Shown: positions 11,936-23,558 of the stretch, one piece after another | Numbering within the stretch: position 1 is the first letter of the stretch | How the letters are laid out: each line of letters begins with the position of its first letter | Position numbers and translations under genes: made by a program | The notes under the pieces: model-generated | Told to the model about the DNA's origin: nothing | The model's input: the letters and a program-made list of their open reading frames with translations, nothing else | Databases searched by the model: none | Origin: Clitopilus passeckerianus | Taxonomy: Eukaryota; Basidiomycota; Agaricomycetes; Agaricales; Entolomataceae | DNA length: 64,000 nucleotides | Direction: 5' to 3' | Assembly (NCBI GenBank): GCA_944990035.1 | Contig: CALYLX010000149.1 | Span: 496,001 to 560,000, forward strand

Positions 11936-14900
11936 TCATGTGGGCCAACCTCTGGCAATTCTGGCCGCGCCTCCACCCACACGACCTAGGAAACTCCAAA
12001 CAGCGGCCGTTCCATCGGACGAGAAACCTTCGCCACTACCGTGCAGGCTGTTGAAGCTGCTCCAGGCTGACCGGTCGTAGTACGTCGGACCACCGGGAAC
12101 TGAATACTGAGTTGGCGCCATATATGGGCTAATGGCCAAGAGCATCAAGGCAGAAGCACCAACCCACATAGCCAACGAACTCGACGCTCCCGAAGCACCG
12201 AAGTATATCTTGTTATGGATGTTGATGAATGGGAACCATCCGCCTTTCGCATTTTCTTTTGGCTGTTTCCGGGGTACTCGTTGAGAGTTCTCGACAATCT
12301 TGTCGATTACGGCGCATCCCACGCCTAATTGGCTTTGGAGGGCCTTCCATTCTTCGATCACTTCTTCGGGAATGCCACCCGGTACACCCTCCAAAGGGAA
12401 TTTAAGGTTGGTGCCACGGTGCCACTTCTTGAGTGATTCAGCGAGTGCCCGAAGCTCGCGCTCTTCCTGTTCTTGGGCGCTCACTTGATTGTATGACGGC
12501 GGTGCATCAGGGTGTTCGAGAAGGTGTTGGGAGGGTTGAGCTTTGGGCGTGGGTGGAATGATTGTTGATGACGAAGAAGCCATACTCTCGGGCTGCTCCT
12601 GAGGCGAAGGTGATCTGGACGCTTCCTCAACAGTCTCCTCTGCCTCCACAGGGTCCGTCTGGATTTCCATCTCAGACATAGAGGGAGTAATGGGGATAGG
12701 TTCAGGCTCAGTTTGTATGGCGATAACATCAGTTTCGGGAGGTGGTTCTGTTTGGGTACTGAAGGAGGCTTTGATGATTTTAGGTTCGGGGTCGGTTTGG
12801 GAAGAGTGAGACTTGAAGAAAAACGTCAGGTCGTACTGTGTTGAGCTGTCGGAGTACTCTTTCGTTTCCTCGAAGGTTTGAGTGAGTATCTGAGACTGGT
12901 TTGCTCGACTTGCGACCTTCTGCAAGTCCAATGTTCATGTCAGCATTACCCAGAAAAAAAAAAAGAGGGAGATTGTGCAAACCTTTTTCTTCCTCGTAAT
13001 GATAGTCTGAATGACATCTTCCTCACCCTCCGTATCCTCCGCCTCCTCATCCACAACCGTCGTGCTCTCCATACTCAAATTCCCAAGCTGACTCTCAACC
13101 TCACCCTCCTCATCACCGTCATTATCTGCCTGTTCGTCATCCCACTTCATCTTCCCCGCAAGCTCCGCTCCCAAACTCTTACTCATGCTCCCCTTCGCAC
13201 TCGCCGTGCCACTGGCAGCACCAACGTTATTGGCAGCGTTATTCCGCAACTCGTCCATGTCGAACCTCATCCGGTCAATGGTCTCCTTGAGGAGAAGATT
13301 CTCCTGTTTTTGTTCCTCGAGCTGGCCATGTGCTGCGTCGGCTACGCTGAGGGACTCCTCGAGTGCTGAGATGCGAGACTCGAAGACTTCTTGTTCTTTT
13401 TGCCATTTGGCAGCTTCGAGTTCTTGGAGGGCTGAGGCTTCCCGGAGGTTACGGATGTGTTCTTCGCGTTGACGGAGTTCGTCGCGGTATCGTTCGGAAA
13501 CAGCTGCGAAGGGGTTTGGTTAAGAAGGGAGAGGAAGGGGGGAAAGAGGGAAACGTACAGCACTGTTCTTGGTATTGACGTTGCAAGCTGGCATATGTAG
13601 ACCGTGCTGACTCCAATGCTTTTGTCACTTTCGCAATCTCGGCTTCCAATGCAGAGAGCTGCGATGAGTTTTGGCGCTACATTGAAAAAGCCATCAGTTT
13701 TTGAGCCAGCAAGAGAGATGCAGATAACCAACCTCTTTACTCCTCAACTCCTTCTCTTCCCTCTTCGTCGCGCTAAGCTCAGTCCTCATCTCCTCCAATT
13801 TACTCTGCATATCTTCAAGCTCCAACTCATGCTCGGTCAACTTCGCCTGCAGCGTCCGCTCAGCATCCATCAACTTCCTGCCAAGCTCGGCGTTCATCCT
13901 CGTCAACGCCTCAACTCGCTCATGCTCCGCCATCGAGGCATCCGAGACCGCAAGGCCCCGCTGCTGAAGGATATACCCTTCATCCAAATGCCCATCCTCA
14001 TCATCATCCTCATCCGGAGATCGAGGAGACTCAGGACCACCATGAGACGAGAGGCCTTCCATATCAAGTGCCCCACGTCCACGACGCCCACGAGCTGAGA
14101 TAGAGTTCCCTCCATCAAAGCTGTCATCTCCGTGGTCGTTGTAGTCGTACCGGAACGGAGACTTGGACGCGTCAATGGTGTGGTCCTCGTCATCCTCGTG
14201 GCGGGGGTCGTCGTAGCGGTATCCCAATCTGGAGCCGGACCTAGATCCGGGGCGGGAGATAGAGGCGGCTGAGGGCGGGCGGGGGAAGGAGAAGGAGCTG
14301 TTAGGAGACCAGGGGGCGCTTTGGGGGGAGGTTGGGTTTGAGGGCGCGCGTGTGCGTGTTCGTGATGAGGTGCGGGAGCTGCGTCCGCTTGTGGACAGAG
14401 AGAGGGAGGATGGGTCGGTTGACTAGGTGGGAAAGGGGTTGTTAGTACACGTTCGGATTCGAGGGCATTGACGAGGGAAGCTCACCTCAGAGTCACTACG
14501 GTTTCCAGCATCCATGCTCTTCCTTCGCCTAGCAGGAGCAGGTCGCTTGGCCCAGGAAGAAGGAGGTGCTGCTACGCTCAGCGGTGTTGAACGTTGCCTG
14601 CGTTCGTTGTCGAATGGAGACTTGATCCCACTTGCAGATCGAGGTGTCTGGGGTGGCCCATCAGAATGGGAGTTGGACCATCCCCTGTATGATGAGGATG
14701 GGCCATTGGAGTCACTACTTGAGCCCCCATCGTCCTGATCATTGTGAGCCGAACGCGCTCTTGAAGGGGGCCGAAGTTCATCGGCATGCATGTACGAGTG
14801 GTCACCGGTGCCTTCGTCATCAAATTCCGGACTTTGAGGCGGTGAACGTTTGGTTTTCTCTGCAATGAATGCAAGAAGTATTGTAGGGGTAACTTCGAGG

Positions 14901-15189
14901 CCTGGGTTTGTTTGAATGAGCTCCTTTAGCTTGGAAGTTTCTTCCTCGTTCATGAGCTGGAGGCCATTGTAGGCCTCTGAGAAAGCTTGGAGAACGTCGA
15001 CTAGGTCATCTCCAGGTATAACTGGTTCGTTGTTGTCGTTGATGTGGGTATTTGGGTGCTGGTTGAAGATCTCATGAAGTTGGTTCTCGATGTCTGCAAT
15101 GGATTGTCTGTGTCGTCCAAAAGAGTTGTCCTATACATGATTTTGGTAAGTTCATTCGAGCTCATCGTGCATATTAGTTCGCTCACCAT
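11936..15189 (-). CDS. tail-anchored coiled-coil protein with EF-hand-like N-terminus
   Basis: Exons (minus) 15189-15187, 15130-14486, 14422-13733, 13676-13559, 13503-12983 and 12919-11936 sum to 986 residues. Residues 1-90 read like a divergent EF-hand-type module (repeated acidic helix-loop text, DDLVDVLQAFSEAYNGL). A Ser/Pro/Asp-rich disordered part follows. About 290-520 is a long heptad-rich coiled coil (ELEDMQSKLEEMRTEL, REEHIRNLREASALQEL). Near 905-925 there is one hydrophobic segment (LAMWVGASALMLLAI) and a 61-residue Gly/Ser-rich tail. The order EF-hand-like, coiled coil, C-terminal membrane anchor resembles membrane-bound motor adaptors such as KASH5, but that is only an architectural analogy. 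The first exon in this model is the start codon alone; upstream of it the frame is open but has no earlier ATG before a stop-free TTG. Confidence 0.75.
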
Positions 15190-16119
15190 GGTTAATGTCG
15201 TGGTATCAATGAAAAGCAGGGAACATACCAATTAAAAGCCACCAGGTGTTGTAGAGTCAATGGCCCGGAGAACTCGAACCAAAGGTGGATTGTTGACGGT
15301 TGTTTGGATTCCACGACATTGTTCCTCTTGGGCCGAGAGACGCGTCAAAGTAGCCGACCTCGTGGCATTCCGCCCCAAGTCGACAAGACTGGTTTGTCTG
15401 AATCTAATTGTTACTCAAGGCTTGCAACTTCATGGAGTCCACTAGATCGTGACTGCTGGGTGCTTCATTGATACACATGTCAACTTGGAATGCCGCTTTG
15501 CTTCTCTAATATCGCCTACAGTAGGCGGCCTACTCTTGTGCAATCGCAGTTTCCAAGGCAGTCTTCCGTGAATCCATTCAAAAGGAGCCACTGGGAACTA
15601 GCATTCTTGATATCTGGGGCAAGAGCTCTCCAATTTATCCTCACTTGGAAATTCAATGAAGAGCAAGAGAATCCGATCACTAAGGGGGATGACAGGCTGG
15701 GATTGGCGCCGGTGTTGGTCAAACTACACACTGTGGGTTCCCCCCTCCCTTCAGCTTGGGCGAGAGCGTGGTAGAATTTTACCTCAGTAAGCGGTTGAAT
15801 ACACCAACCCACATTCTGAAATAAACTCTAATATTCATCAGTACGCGTTGTACCCTCCAGATAAGACACTCAATTGGAACGTTTCTGATAGAAGGCTGGA
15901 TGTAGCGCCTGCCCGCTATAAGCCGGACACGTGTACAGTGTACGACGAACGCTATCTACCACGGCGGCTCACCTTAAACACCAGACATTGCTGTACTAAT
16001 ACCCCTCATTACAGCACTGCGTGTATGTCCGGGATAACAGTTGAAGGACGGTTCGGTAAGTCCCAACAGCAGTAACTCGAGTTGTCTCCCGTTCACGATG
16101 GCGGATAGAAGAAAGCAAT
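15190..16119. other. intergenic region with one copy of a dispersed repeat
   Basis: The first part shares blocks with 19135-19278 (see repeat entries). The rest has short ORFs without motifs and should contain the promoters of both flanking, divergent genes. Confidence 0.45.
15248..15390 (+). repeat. dispersed repeat, copy 1
   Basis: Shares GTTGTAGAGTCAATGG, GGTGGATTGTTGA, GCGTCAAAG, TAGCCGACCTCGTGGCATTC and TCGACAAGA, in the same order and orientation, with 19135-19278, with diverged spacers. It is non-coding in both places. Confidence 0.75.
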
Positions 16120-18832
16120 ATGCTAGAGTCGCCTCAACCAGCGAGCAATGAGAGACCAGAGCACGATCACCACTCGGATGTTGAACAGAAGCTCTCCCCT
16201 CCCATGCCCCGACACTCGCCTGAGCCTGTTGAAGCATTTGGGTTAAGCTTTCAGCCATCCAATCCAGACATACTCGCTTTTCGGCGTAGGACCACTTTCT
16301 CCGCCACACCAGACGTCAACCGTTCAGTTACTACACATGCAACGCGGCAAATCGGGGGATCAACGAGGGTGCTCAGTCTCAAAAGCATGCTCACACCAAG
16401 CAGGAAAGTCGGCGAAGGGCCGGGCGTCCGCCAGAGCTTGCGAGCAGTCTTACTCTCATCTTGTAAGTCTATGTTCTGCTCTTGCTCTGCCACTCTCTCG
16501 CACGCTGAACGGCTGGCACGTTGTAGGGTTGACTCTCCTCTTGCCCTGCATCCCTATCTCAGTTGAGGACCTCGCCCCTTCAGTTGTGCCTAGATAACAA
16601 GAACCGTTTTCTTTTCCTTTTCAGTGGGGACTCTATTGGGGAATCACAACGCAAAAGAGCAATAAGGACGTAGCGGTTTTCGTAGGCGAGTCTTTCATTG
16701 CTACAGACAGCATCACGGATAAACACGGATACCTTAGCTAACGACTACCGACAGTTTCATTCTTCGCAATCATGCCCTTGGAAAATGTGAATTCGTTCCT
16801 GCATTCAGTGACAGTGCTGACCCACCCATCACAGATGATTGGCTTTGCTACGGATGAATTATCATTGCGTGTTGGGAAAACCCTTGCTGGTCTCATCAAC
16901 TCTACCCTCGTAAATTTCGCTCATACATCTCTCGGGATCTGGCTCTAATGTTTTCTGACAGTCAAATACGTGAGTACGAAGGTGGTTTTGGGTTGGTGTT
17001 TGTTCTGAATGCGTTTGGTGCACCCTGCCAGGGTGGAGCTCATCGTAGCGGTCAGTCTCAATTTGGCTTACTTCAATAGCATGGTTAAATTCTCTCCTTT
17101 GCTACCTCTAGATCGTTTCTTTGGCCCATTGCGAATTACAGATCACGAAAGCCTCGTGTACGTATTGAAATTGGGCCGTCCAAACACGGCAGTGCTAATG
17201 AGGGGATGCGTAGTGGTCGGCTCGATATTGAGTAACATTCGCAAGTGTCCAGCTATGCTTGCTTCCACGAGACAAAACTTGACCTATCCACGTAGTGCTC
17301 GCCTTAGGAATGTGCTTCTTCGCTGGTGGCATCAAATATGCCCAACAAGGGTTCACCAATGATAGTGAGAGCGTATTTTTCCGGGCCGATATAAGCATGT
17401 AAGGTCTACTAACGTCAATCTTGCTTCTTAGGCGCCATTACTGGTATCACCTCTTCTTTATTGACTATGAGTGTCATCGCCGTCCTTCTTCCCGCTGCGT
17501 TCGACATCTGTTCCGCCCGCAGTTCTATCGACGATGCTCGTAAATCGCGCGATATATTGGCTGTTAGTCATGCAGTAGGTGGATGATAATTCCGAAGATG
17601 AATGCCTCTACTCAGTTGCTCTTTCATCTCACAGGCCGCCATCCTTCTCTTTCTGAGTGAGTCAATCCTTGAGGGAACTGGATGACTTGTGGCGTTTCTC
17701 ACAAGACACCAGTGTACCTTGCCTATCTCGTCTTCCAGCTATACTCTCATGCCAGTCTCTACAACGACGACGCCATGCAAGTCATATCGATAGGTTACCC
17801 ACGAAGATTTAAAGGCAAACAGAAGATCGACAATTCAGAGGCTGGGTATGTTCTGAGGCATGCAATGGAAACTATGGTGTCCTTTTCCTGACGTATTTCA
17901 ATGCTACCAGTGAGTCCGGCACCGAAGAGGAAGAAGAAGAGGAAGAGGAAGAGGAAATACCCATGATGAATCTGTCGGCGGCCCTTGGCACATTGGCGGT
18001 GGTCACGGCGGTCCGTATGCGCTTGATCCCGACTGAACATAATTGGACTGACCCTACGACCCCAAGGTCGTTGGTATTACTGCGAAATGTCTCGTAGACT
18101 CTATTGACGGACTTGTATCGAGAAGCGGACTTAGCAAAGAGTTTGTAGGCTTGGTCCTCCTTCCGAACGCCGGAAAGACAGCCAGTACGTTGAAGAATCT
18201 CGGTGATCATACCATGACTGACAATACTAGGGTACTTCACGGATATTTCTACATCGGTAAAAGACAAGCTCGTAATTAGCATGGGCGCGGCTGTTGGTTC
18301 GAGTCTCGTGAGTTCGAGTCTATCATGTGTGGTTTTATCTAATTTTCCAAGCAACTTGCGTTATCTGTCATTCCGTAAGTCGTGTTTTCATATTGTCGGA
18401 CGGGTTTGCTCAACGTTAGGATTATAACCAGCCTCCTCGTCGTTCTGGGCTGGATAATAGGAAAACCATTGACTCTTCTGGTTGACCCGTATGAGTCAGT
18501 CAGTTTATTTCTGGCAGGTAAGAACCGTTTTCTGCCGCTGCATTACGTACCGAACGTTGGCTTCATACCCAGCATTGATCGTCAACTATGTATCACGTCC
18601 CGGAACGTCCAATTGGCTATCGGGTTTGATTCTCATTAGTGAGCCCAGCCCTGTTGCTGCCTGTGCCTCCACCGAATATTTGGAATTAGTTGCATATGTT
18701 ATCCTGGCTGTGACGTTTTGGTTCTACCCTGGTAAGATATTCTGCGATCCTCTATAGACCCTCCTGACGTATAAAATGCAAACAGGGACGCCAGAGAGTG
18801 AGCTTCCTCCATTGCTTCGGTGCCGCAAGTAA
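16120..18832 (+). CDS. vacuolar Ca2+/H+ exchanger-like protein (CAX/VCX1 family), second acidic motif altered
   Basis: CAX antiporters load Ca2+ into vacuoles in exchange for protons. 21 exons sum to exactly 528 codons: 16120-16462, 16527-16561, 16625-16685, 16755-16786, 16835-16909, 16962-16969, 17032-17050, 17112-17157, 17214-17240, 17296-17364, 17432-17574, 17635-17656, 17713-17845, 17911-18010, 18067-18184, 18231-18307, 18352-18374, 18420-18517, 18573-18638, 18690-18731, 18786-18832. Recognisable blocks are GFATDELSLRVGKTLAGL, VELIVA (Glu187), LVGSILSNI, MCFFAGGIKYAQQGFT, SVIAVLLPAAF, an acidic loop of Glu, IDGLVSRSGLSKEFVGL, SVKDKL, GWIIGKPLTLLVDPYES and a C-terminal WFYPG. The first 114 residues are a soluble tail. 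The second signature, normally GNAAEHV, reads GKTARYF (407-413), so the essential Glu-His pair is Arg-Tyr. Two introns use GC-AG and one exon is 8 nt. Structure is very well supported; transport activity is doubtful. Confidence 0.85.
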
Positions 18833-18919
18833 AAGCGGACAGTAGCAATGTGTATGCTTCGTCGTCCCTGGCCGGAAGACTGAAGGCGTAAGGAATGGAC
18901 TTCTAATAGCAGCATTGAT

Positions 18920-19010
18920 CAATGGCTACTCTGCACACCAAGACATGGCATGATAACATGGATGAAAGGAAACGGTCAAGTCGAACGTGGTTCAGACTCA
19001 TGAGGACAAC
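18920..19010 (+). repeat. repeat related to 19279-19365
   Basis: Both stretches carry CAATGRCTACTCKGCA, GCATGATAWCATGG and GAAAGGAAACGGTCAAGTC in the same order, so they are diverged direct copies about 350 bp apart. Confidence 0.7.
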
Positions 19011-19134
19011 TAAGCAGCAATATGTTCGGCATTCTTTCTGAACCTTATATTCCCAAATTCACATGTATATAGTGTTATCTGAAGGTTATTAAGTGTTGTA
19101 TAGCCTCCGTGGACCCTGTGCCATTGTATCGGCA

Positions 19135-19365
19135 GTTGTAGAGTCAATGGGTGGATTGTTGATTGCTGTTTGACCCCACCGTGACGACGTTGTTCTCTCA
19201 GGCGTCAAAGCAGCGTCAGGACGCTTCATTAGCCGACCTCGTGGCATTCCACCGAAACTCGACAAGAGGGGATTGTCGAACAATGACTACTCGGCATTGC
19301 ATGATATCATGGCGAAAGGAAACGGTCAAGTCAAACTCGGCGCAGCCACGAGGAACAAGACCATG
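19135..19365 (+). repeat. dispersed repeat, copy 2, with extension
   Basis: 19135-19278 matches 15248-15390 in block order; 19279-19365 matches 18920-19010. Together the copies bracket the exchanger-like gene in direct orientation. Confidence 0.75.
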
Positions 19366-20002
19366 AGTTAGCAAGGCCTTTGACGAAATTTCTACTGTAA
19401 ATCTTACAACGACATTTCACCAACGCAATCTTTGAGGATCATTGGCTCCCGTACAGTTTCAACGGAGCCCCGTTCTTCGCTGCAGCATGGATCTGAAGAC
19501 GGCTTACGCTGTCGAGTCCGCCGCGGGCAAATCCCTGTTGGAGCGGCTACTGCGGTTACTCAATTACTGAATTCAAGAAGCCCTCTCCCCCTTCAACGTA
19601 TCAGTCAGCTCTGGACGGCAACAAAACAATATTTCAGGAACTCCGGAGTGGCGATAGCCTACGTCAATCCGATGCTACGCGCAAAAAACCTCATCAATGA
19701 ATAGCTCCAGGACCGAGCTGATCTAGAATGGCAGTTTTTTCACCTTGGAACTGAGCTCATATCTAATCTTTCATGTCCCGACCGGTAAGGTCCCCAAAAC
19801 TATTATCACGTTTTATGAATTGTGATAATTTTTCGACAGGATGGCGAGATAGCTTGTTTTACCAACCAACCTAACACTTTCATTTCCAGCAACAGACCAC
19901 AAGAGACTGCTTTGAGTTCCCGTCTGGTTTCCAACGTAAAAGATTTTTACGGGGTATTTAGGATAATTATCCGCCCACAATGTATTGCAAATTCTTGGTC
20001 AA

Positions 20003-20009
20003 TATAAAG
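20003..20009 (+). promoter_or_regulatory. TATA box of reductase gene A
   Basis: TATAAAG 58 bp upstream of the ATG at 20067. Confidence 0.5.
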
Positions 20010-20066
20010 TGGTTTGTCTTTGACTAATTTGTTGTTATCTCTACGACTCACTTCGCTCTAGACGCC

Positions 20067-21299
20067 ATGAAATCGCAGCAAGTACTTCATCTTTCCGATA
20101 AGCAGGGGAGCTTCACGCTTGGTTCTCGCCTCATTCCTGCACCCGGACCAGGAGAGCTCCTGGTCAAGATCCACGCAACTGCGCTCAATCCAGCTGACTG
20201 GAAGATTCAGCAATATGGCTATCTCGTCCCCGAGGATAACTATCCAGCGGTTTTGGGCCTAGATATCAGTGGAGAAGTCGTACGGCCGGGAAATGGAGTA
20301 ACTGGGTTTGCTCAGGGGGATAGAGTGTAAGTAGACCAATCTTTCAGAAATTCTGAAACAAGGCTCAAAGAACGCCCGAGTCTAGCCTCTCTCAGGGCAG
20401 TAATTGGAGCAATGACGAAAGCAGCTTTCAGCAGTATGCCATAACTACTGCGAATACCACTGCGGGGGTCGGTTTGCAATTTGTTCTCTTGTTTTGGGTG
20501 GACTTTAACTCTGTAACTCTGCTTCAGATTCCGGCAAATATCACATACGACCAAGCCGCCACGCTACCAGTAGCCCTTGCGTGTGCCTATCTTGGTCTTT
20601 ACAACAGCCAACCCAATGGCCTAGGTTTGCCTTCGCCCTTCATCTCAGATCAAAGAGATAAGAGCAAGGACCAACCAGTCGTGATCCTGGGGGGCTCTAG
20701 CAGTGTCGGACAATACGGTAGGCAAATCCCTTCTCTTTCTCATTTGAAATATGCCGTGCTGATATCTGTTCTGGACGTCAGCCATCCAGCTCGCCAAGCT
20801 CTCCGGATTCTCACCAATCATTTCTACTTCCTCCTTAACACACACCGAATACCTCAAGTCTTTAGGCTCAACACACGTTTTGGACCGACACCTCCCCTGG
20901 TCCGATCTTCAAGCGGAAATCACCACCATCCTAGCGGGGGCGCAACTGGAATACGTCTTCGACACCATCTCCTCCCCCGAAACTCAACAAGGCGGTCACT
21001 CCATCCTGGTCGCTCTCTCAGGCGGTGGTTCCCTCATCATTACCTCGCCGCTAAATATCAATGGCAAACGAGACGAGGTTGGCATTGTTCATGTTCTCGC
21101 AGATTCCAAGAGTCCGGAGAATCAGGATGTGCTCTTAGAGCTGTATCAGCATCTAGAAGGTGTGCTGGATGAGGGTGTCCTAGTACCGAATAGATATGAG
21201 GTGTTGGAAGGGGGGTTAGCCGCTATTCCTGAAGGGTTGGAGAGGATGAAGGAGGGTCAGGTGTCGGGTGTGAAGTTGGTGGTGCATCCGTGGGGTTAG
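20067..21299 (+). CDS. enoyl-reductase-like medium-chain reductase, copy A
   Basis: Exons 20067-20326, 20386-20467, 20528-20717 and 20782-21299 give 349 residues. The family is the zinc-independent MDR/quinone reductase-like group that includes fungal trans-enoyl reductases such as ToxD and LovC: a GroES-like N-terminal half (PGPGELLVKIHATALNPADW) then a Rossmann half with the NADP(H) loop GGSSSVGQY. No catalytic zinc cysteines are present. It is the most diverged copy of the local array and has an extra intron after residue 114 that the others lack. Substrate is unknown; no polyketide synthase lies nearby, so a role in a biosynthetic cluster is not supported here. Confidence 0.85.
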
Positions 21300-21495
21300 A
21301 CGGACTGCGTATTTACTATGCATGTGCATCTTATCGTATGTTAATTTAATCTGGTCCTTATTTCAATCTACTTCATTTTCACGTTGGGAATTTAAGAAAA
21401 TCCACATAATTTGCGCACGAGCGGGGGAAACGAAGTACAAAAGCATTCTAAGGAACATCCTATCGCGATACAGTAAAAATATTTTATTTTACCGT

Positions 21496-22683
21496 TCATG
21501 TAAGGCTTGACTCAGTTTCCTGCGGTCTCACGACCAACTTCCTACCAGAAACCAGTCCCTTCTGTAACCTCTCTAACCCACCAGCGACACCATTCAGCCC
21601 ACCAGGAAGAATCTCAACAGCGTTCGGCTAAAGAATACCGATCAGTGCCCAGTTCCCCTACCAACTCAAAAGATAATCATACCTTAAGCTCCCCATTCTC
21701 AATCAACTTCTCCAAGCTTGCGTACAACTGCTTCCCGAGCTCCCTGTTCGGAGGAATATTGAGGATTCCAAGAACCTTGACGATCTCCTTCTCGGGAACA
21801 GGGTTCTCCACAAGGCTGCTTCGACTCATCGCAACGACGAATTGGCCACCCTCCGCCAGAAGGTTGTAGCCAGCATTCTGCGTCTCGGCGGAGGTTACTG
21901 CGTCAAACACGAGCTTGATGGGCGTAGAGGTGATGGAGGATACAGTAGAAGCAAGCTGCGACAGGGGAATAGTTCGATCAATGACATGAGTGGCACCGAG
22001 CGATTTGAGCAAGGCTTCGTGTTTCGAAGAGGCAGTGGTGATGATGGGGCTGAACCCGGAGAGTTCGGCGAGTTGAATGACGACTTGACCCAAGGAGGAG
22101 GCACCACCGAAGACGACCAGTGGTTGGTCCTTGTACTCGCCGCGCCCGCCTTCGACAAAGGGAGGTGTCAGAGCGGCACCGGCGGGTGTAGGTGCGTATA
22201 GTCCGACGACGGCTGCGCCAAGTACAATTGGTAAGGATGCAGCCTCTTCGTAGGAGATGTTAGATGGAACATGGGCTGCATAGAGAGGGTCGGCGAGAGT
22301 GTATTGTTGGAAGCCTGCGCGGTCATTTTCACGGGTCCATGAGCCTTGGAAGAAACTACACAAGGAAAACCCATTCGTTAGTCACTTCGAGGTTGCAGAA
22401 TGGGAAGTTGTGCATAAACTCACATTTTATCTCCTTCCTTCCAGTCTTGCACGCCTTCCCCAACTTCTACGACTTCGCCGGCGATATCAGTTCCTGGAAC
22501 AGCAGGGAACCAGTCGACGAAGAAACCGAGTTTCTGTATCTTCCAGTCGATCGGGTTGAGTGCGGCTGCATGGACCTTGACGGAGACGAGGCCAGGTCCT
22601 GGTTTGGGAACGGGCTGACCAGAGGCTACCTCAAGAGGGCCTTGCTTCGAGGTCAGGTGGAGAGCCTTTTGCGTTTGTGCCAT
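21496..22683 (-). CDS. enoyl-reductase-like medium-chain reductase, copy B
   Basis: Exons (minus) 22683-22424, 22355-21683 and 21627-21496 give 354 residues. Same architecture as copy A: GroES-like half ([20 protein letters not shown]), NADP(H)-binding [10 protein letters not shown], and the family's closing pattern [20 protein letters not shown]. It is the only copy on the minus strand and is tail to tail with copy A (196 bp between stops). The first intron sits at the same place as in the other copies, the second and last intron does not. Intact. Confidence 0.87.
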
Positions 22684-22780
22684 TATTGCTGATGATTTCA
22701 GAGGGCGGGCAGTCGTTCCTGGACCGCGGGTTGGATGAGGATGAGATGTGTTGATGAGGGGAGTCTATCCAAGTAGCTCC

Positions 22781-22788
22781 CTTTTATA
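22781..22788 (-). promoter_or_regulatory. TATA box of reductase gene B
   Basis: TATAAAAG on the minus strand, about 98 bp before the ATG at 22683. Confidence 0.5.
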
Positions 22789-23485
22789 TGGTACCATTGC
22801 TGCGCGTTATAACACATGGTTAGCATGGGTCAATATGAACTGAGATGTTTTGAATCAGCCATGCATACCTCTCGTTCAATTTCCCACATTTTGAACGATC
22901 CGCGGGCGATCTGGTCTAGGTAGTGAAGGGTAACGGAAATTCAACCGAGATTTGACTCATGGATATTGCCAATGCAGCCTACGAGGCATCCTCCGTTTCT
23001 TGAGGAGCGGCGTAGTGGGCTCTATGTTCGTTTTTCTCTGAAGTACGAGGAGAAGAGCGCTGCGTTATGAGTTCTTCGTTCATTGGGAGCCATAGAGTCC
23101 AACCGAAGAGGTATGCTGTAGCTCTGGCAGTCTGCAGAGCGAGAAACTTTGGGTGGACGGTTCGGGTGGAAACGCGATGACAGATATCAGATTAGCCAAT
23201 TACAGGGTGATCACCGAGAGAATATACATAATCAGATTATCCATTTGAGGCGTTATCGCAGCAAATCTGAATCACAAGCAATACAATCGAGTTTGAAGAT
23301 TGCACTTGGGACGCCTTGATATTGCCTTTGTATCACAGGTTTCCCTCGTTTGTATTCTCAATTTGAAATACTTAGCTTCTGCGAAGATACGAAAAATGGC
23401 ACAGGCGCAATTTCGCTAGGGGATCCCTATGAGTACTAACAGACTGAGCCTACCATCTGTGATAAAACAATGTTTGCCTACGAAT
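22789..23485. other. intergenic, nothing recognised
   Basis: About 700 bp upstream of copy B and downstream (on its own strand) of the tRNA. No ORF or repeat that I can support. Confidence 0.4.
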
Positions 23486-23558
23486 TTCCCTCTAGCCGAC
23501 TTGAACGACTGACCTCGTCATTACTAGTGACGCGCTCTACCAACTGAGCTAAGAGGGA
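23486..23558 (-). tRNA. tRNA-Thr (AGT)
   Basis: Read on the minus strand it folds into a full cloverleaf: acceptor TCCCTCT with AGAGGGA plus discriminator A, D arm GCTC/GAGC, anticodon arm CGTCA-CTAGTAA-TGACG with anticodon AGT, five-base variable loop, and T arm AGTCG-TTCAAGT-CGGCT. It has no intron and all stems pair, with one G-T pair in the T stem. Anticodon AGT (read as IGU) decodes threonine. Confidence 0.93.

Larger units (their letters stand above)
18833..20066. other. intergenic region made largely of repeat copies
   Basis: Contains the dispersed repeat (19135-19278) and two related stretches near 18920-19010 and 19279-19365. No supported gene. The end holds the promoter of the first reductase gene. 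Confidence 0.5.

Noticed and set aside
16120..18832. A shattered exchanger pseudogene in many small ORFs
   Set aside because: All fragments join by GT-AG or GC-AG introns into one open frame of 528 codons, so fragmentation is due to introns.
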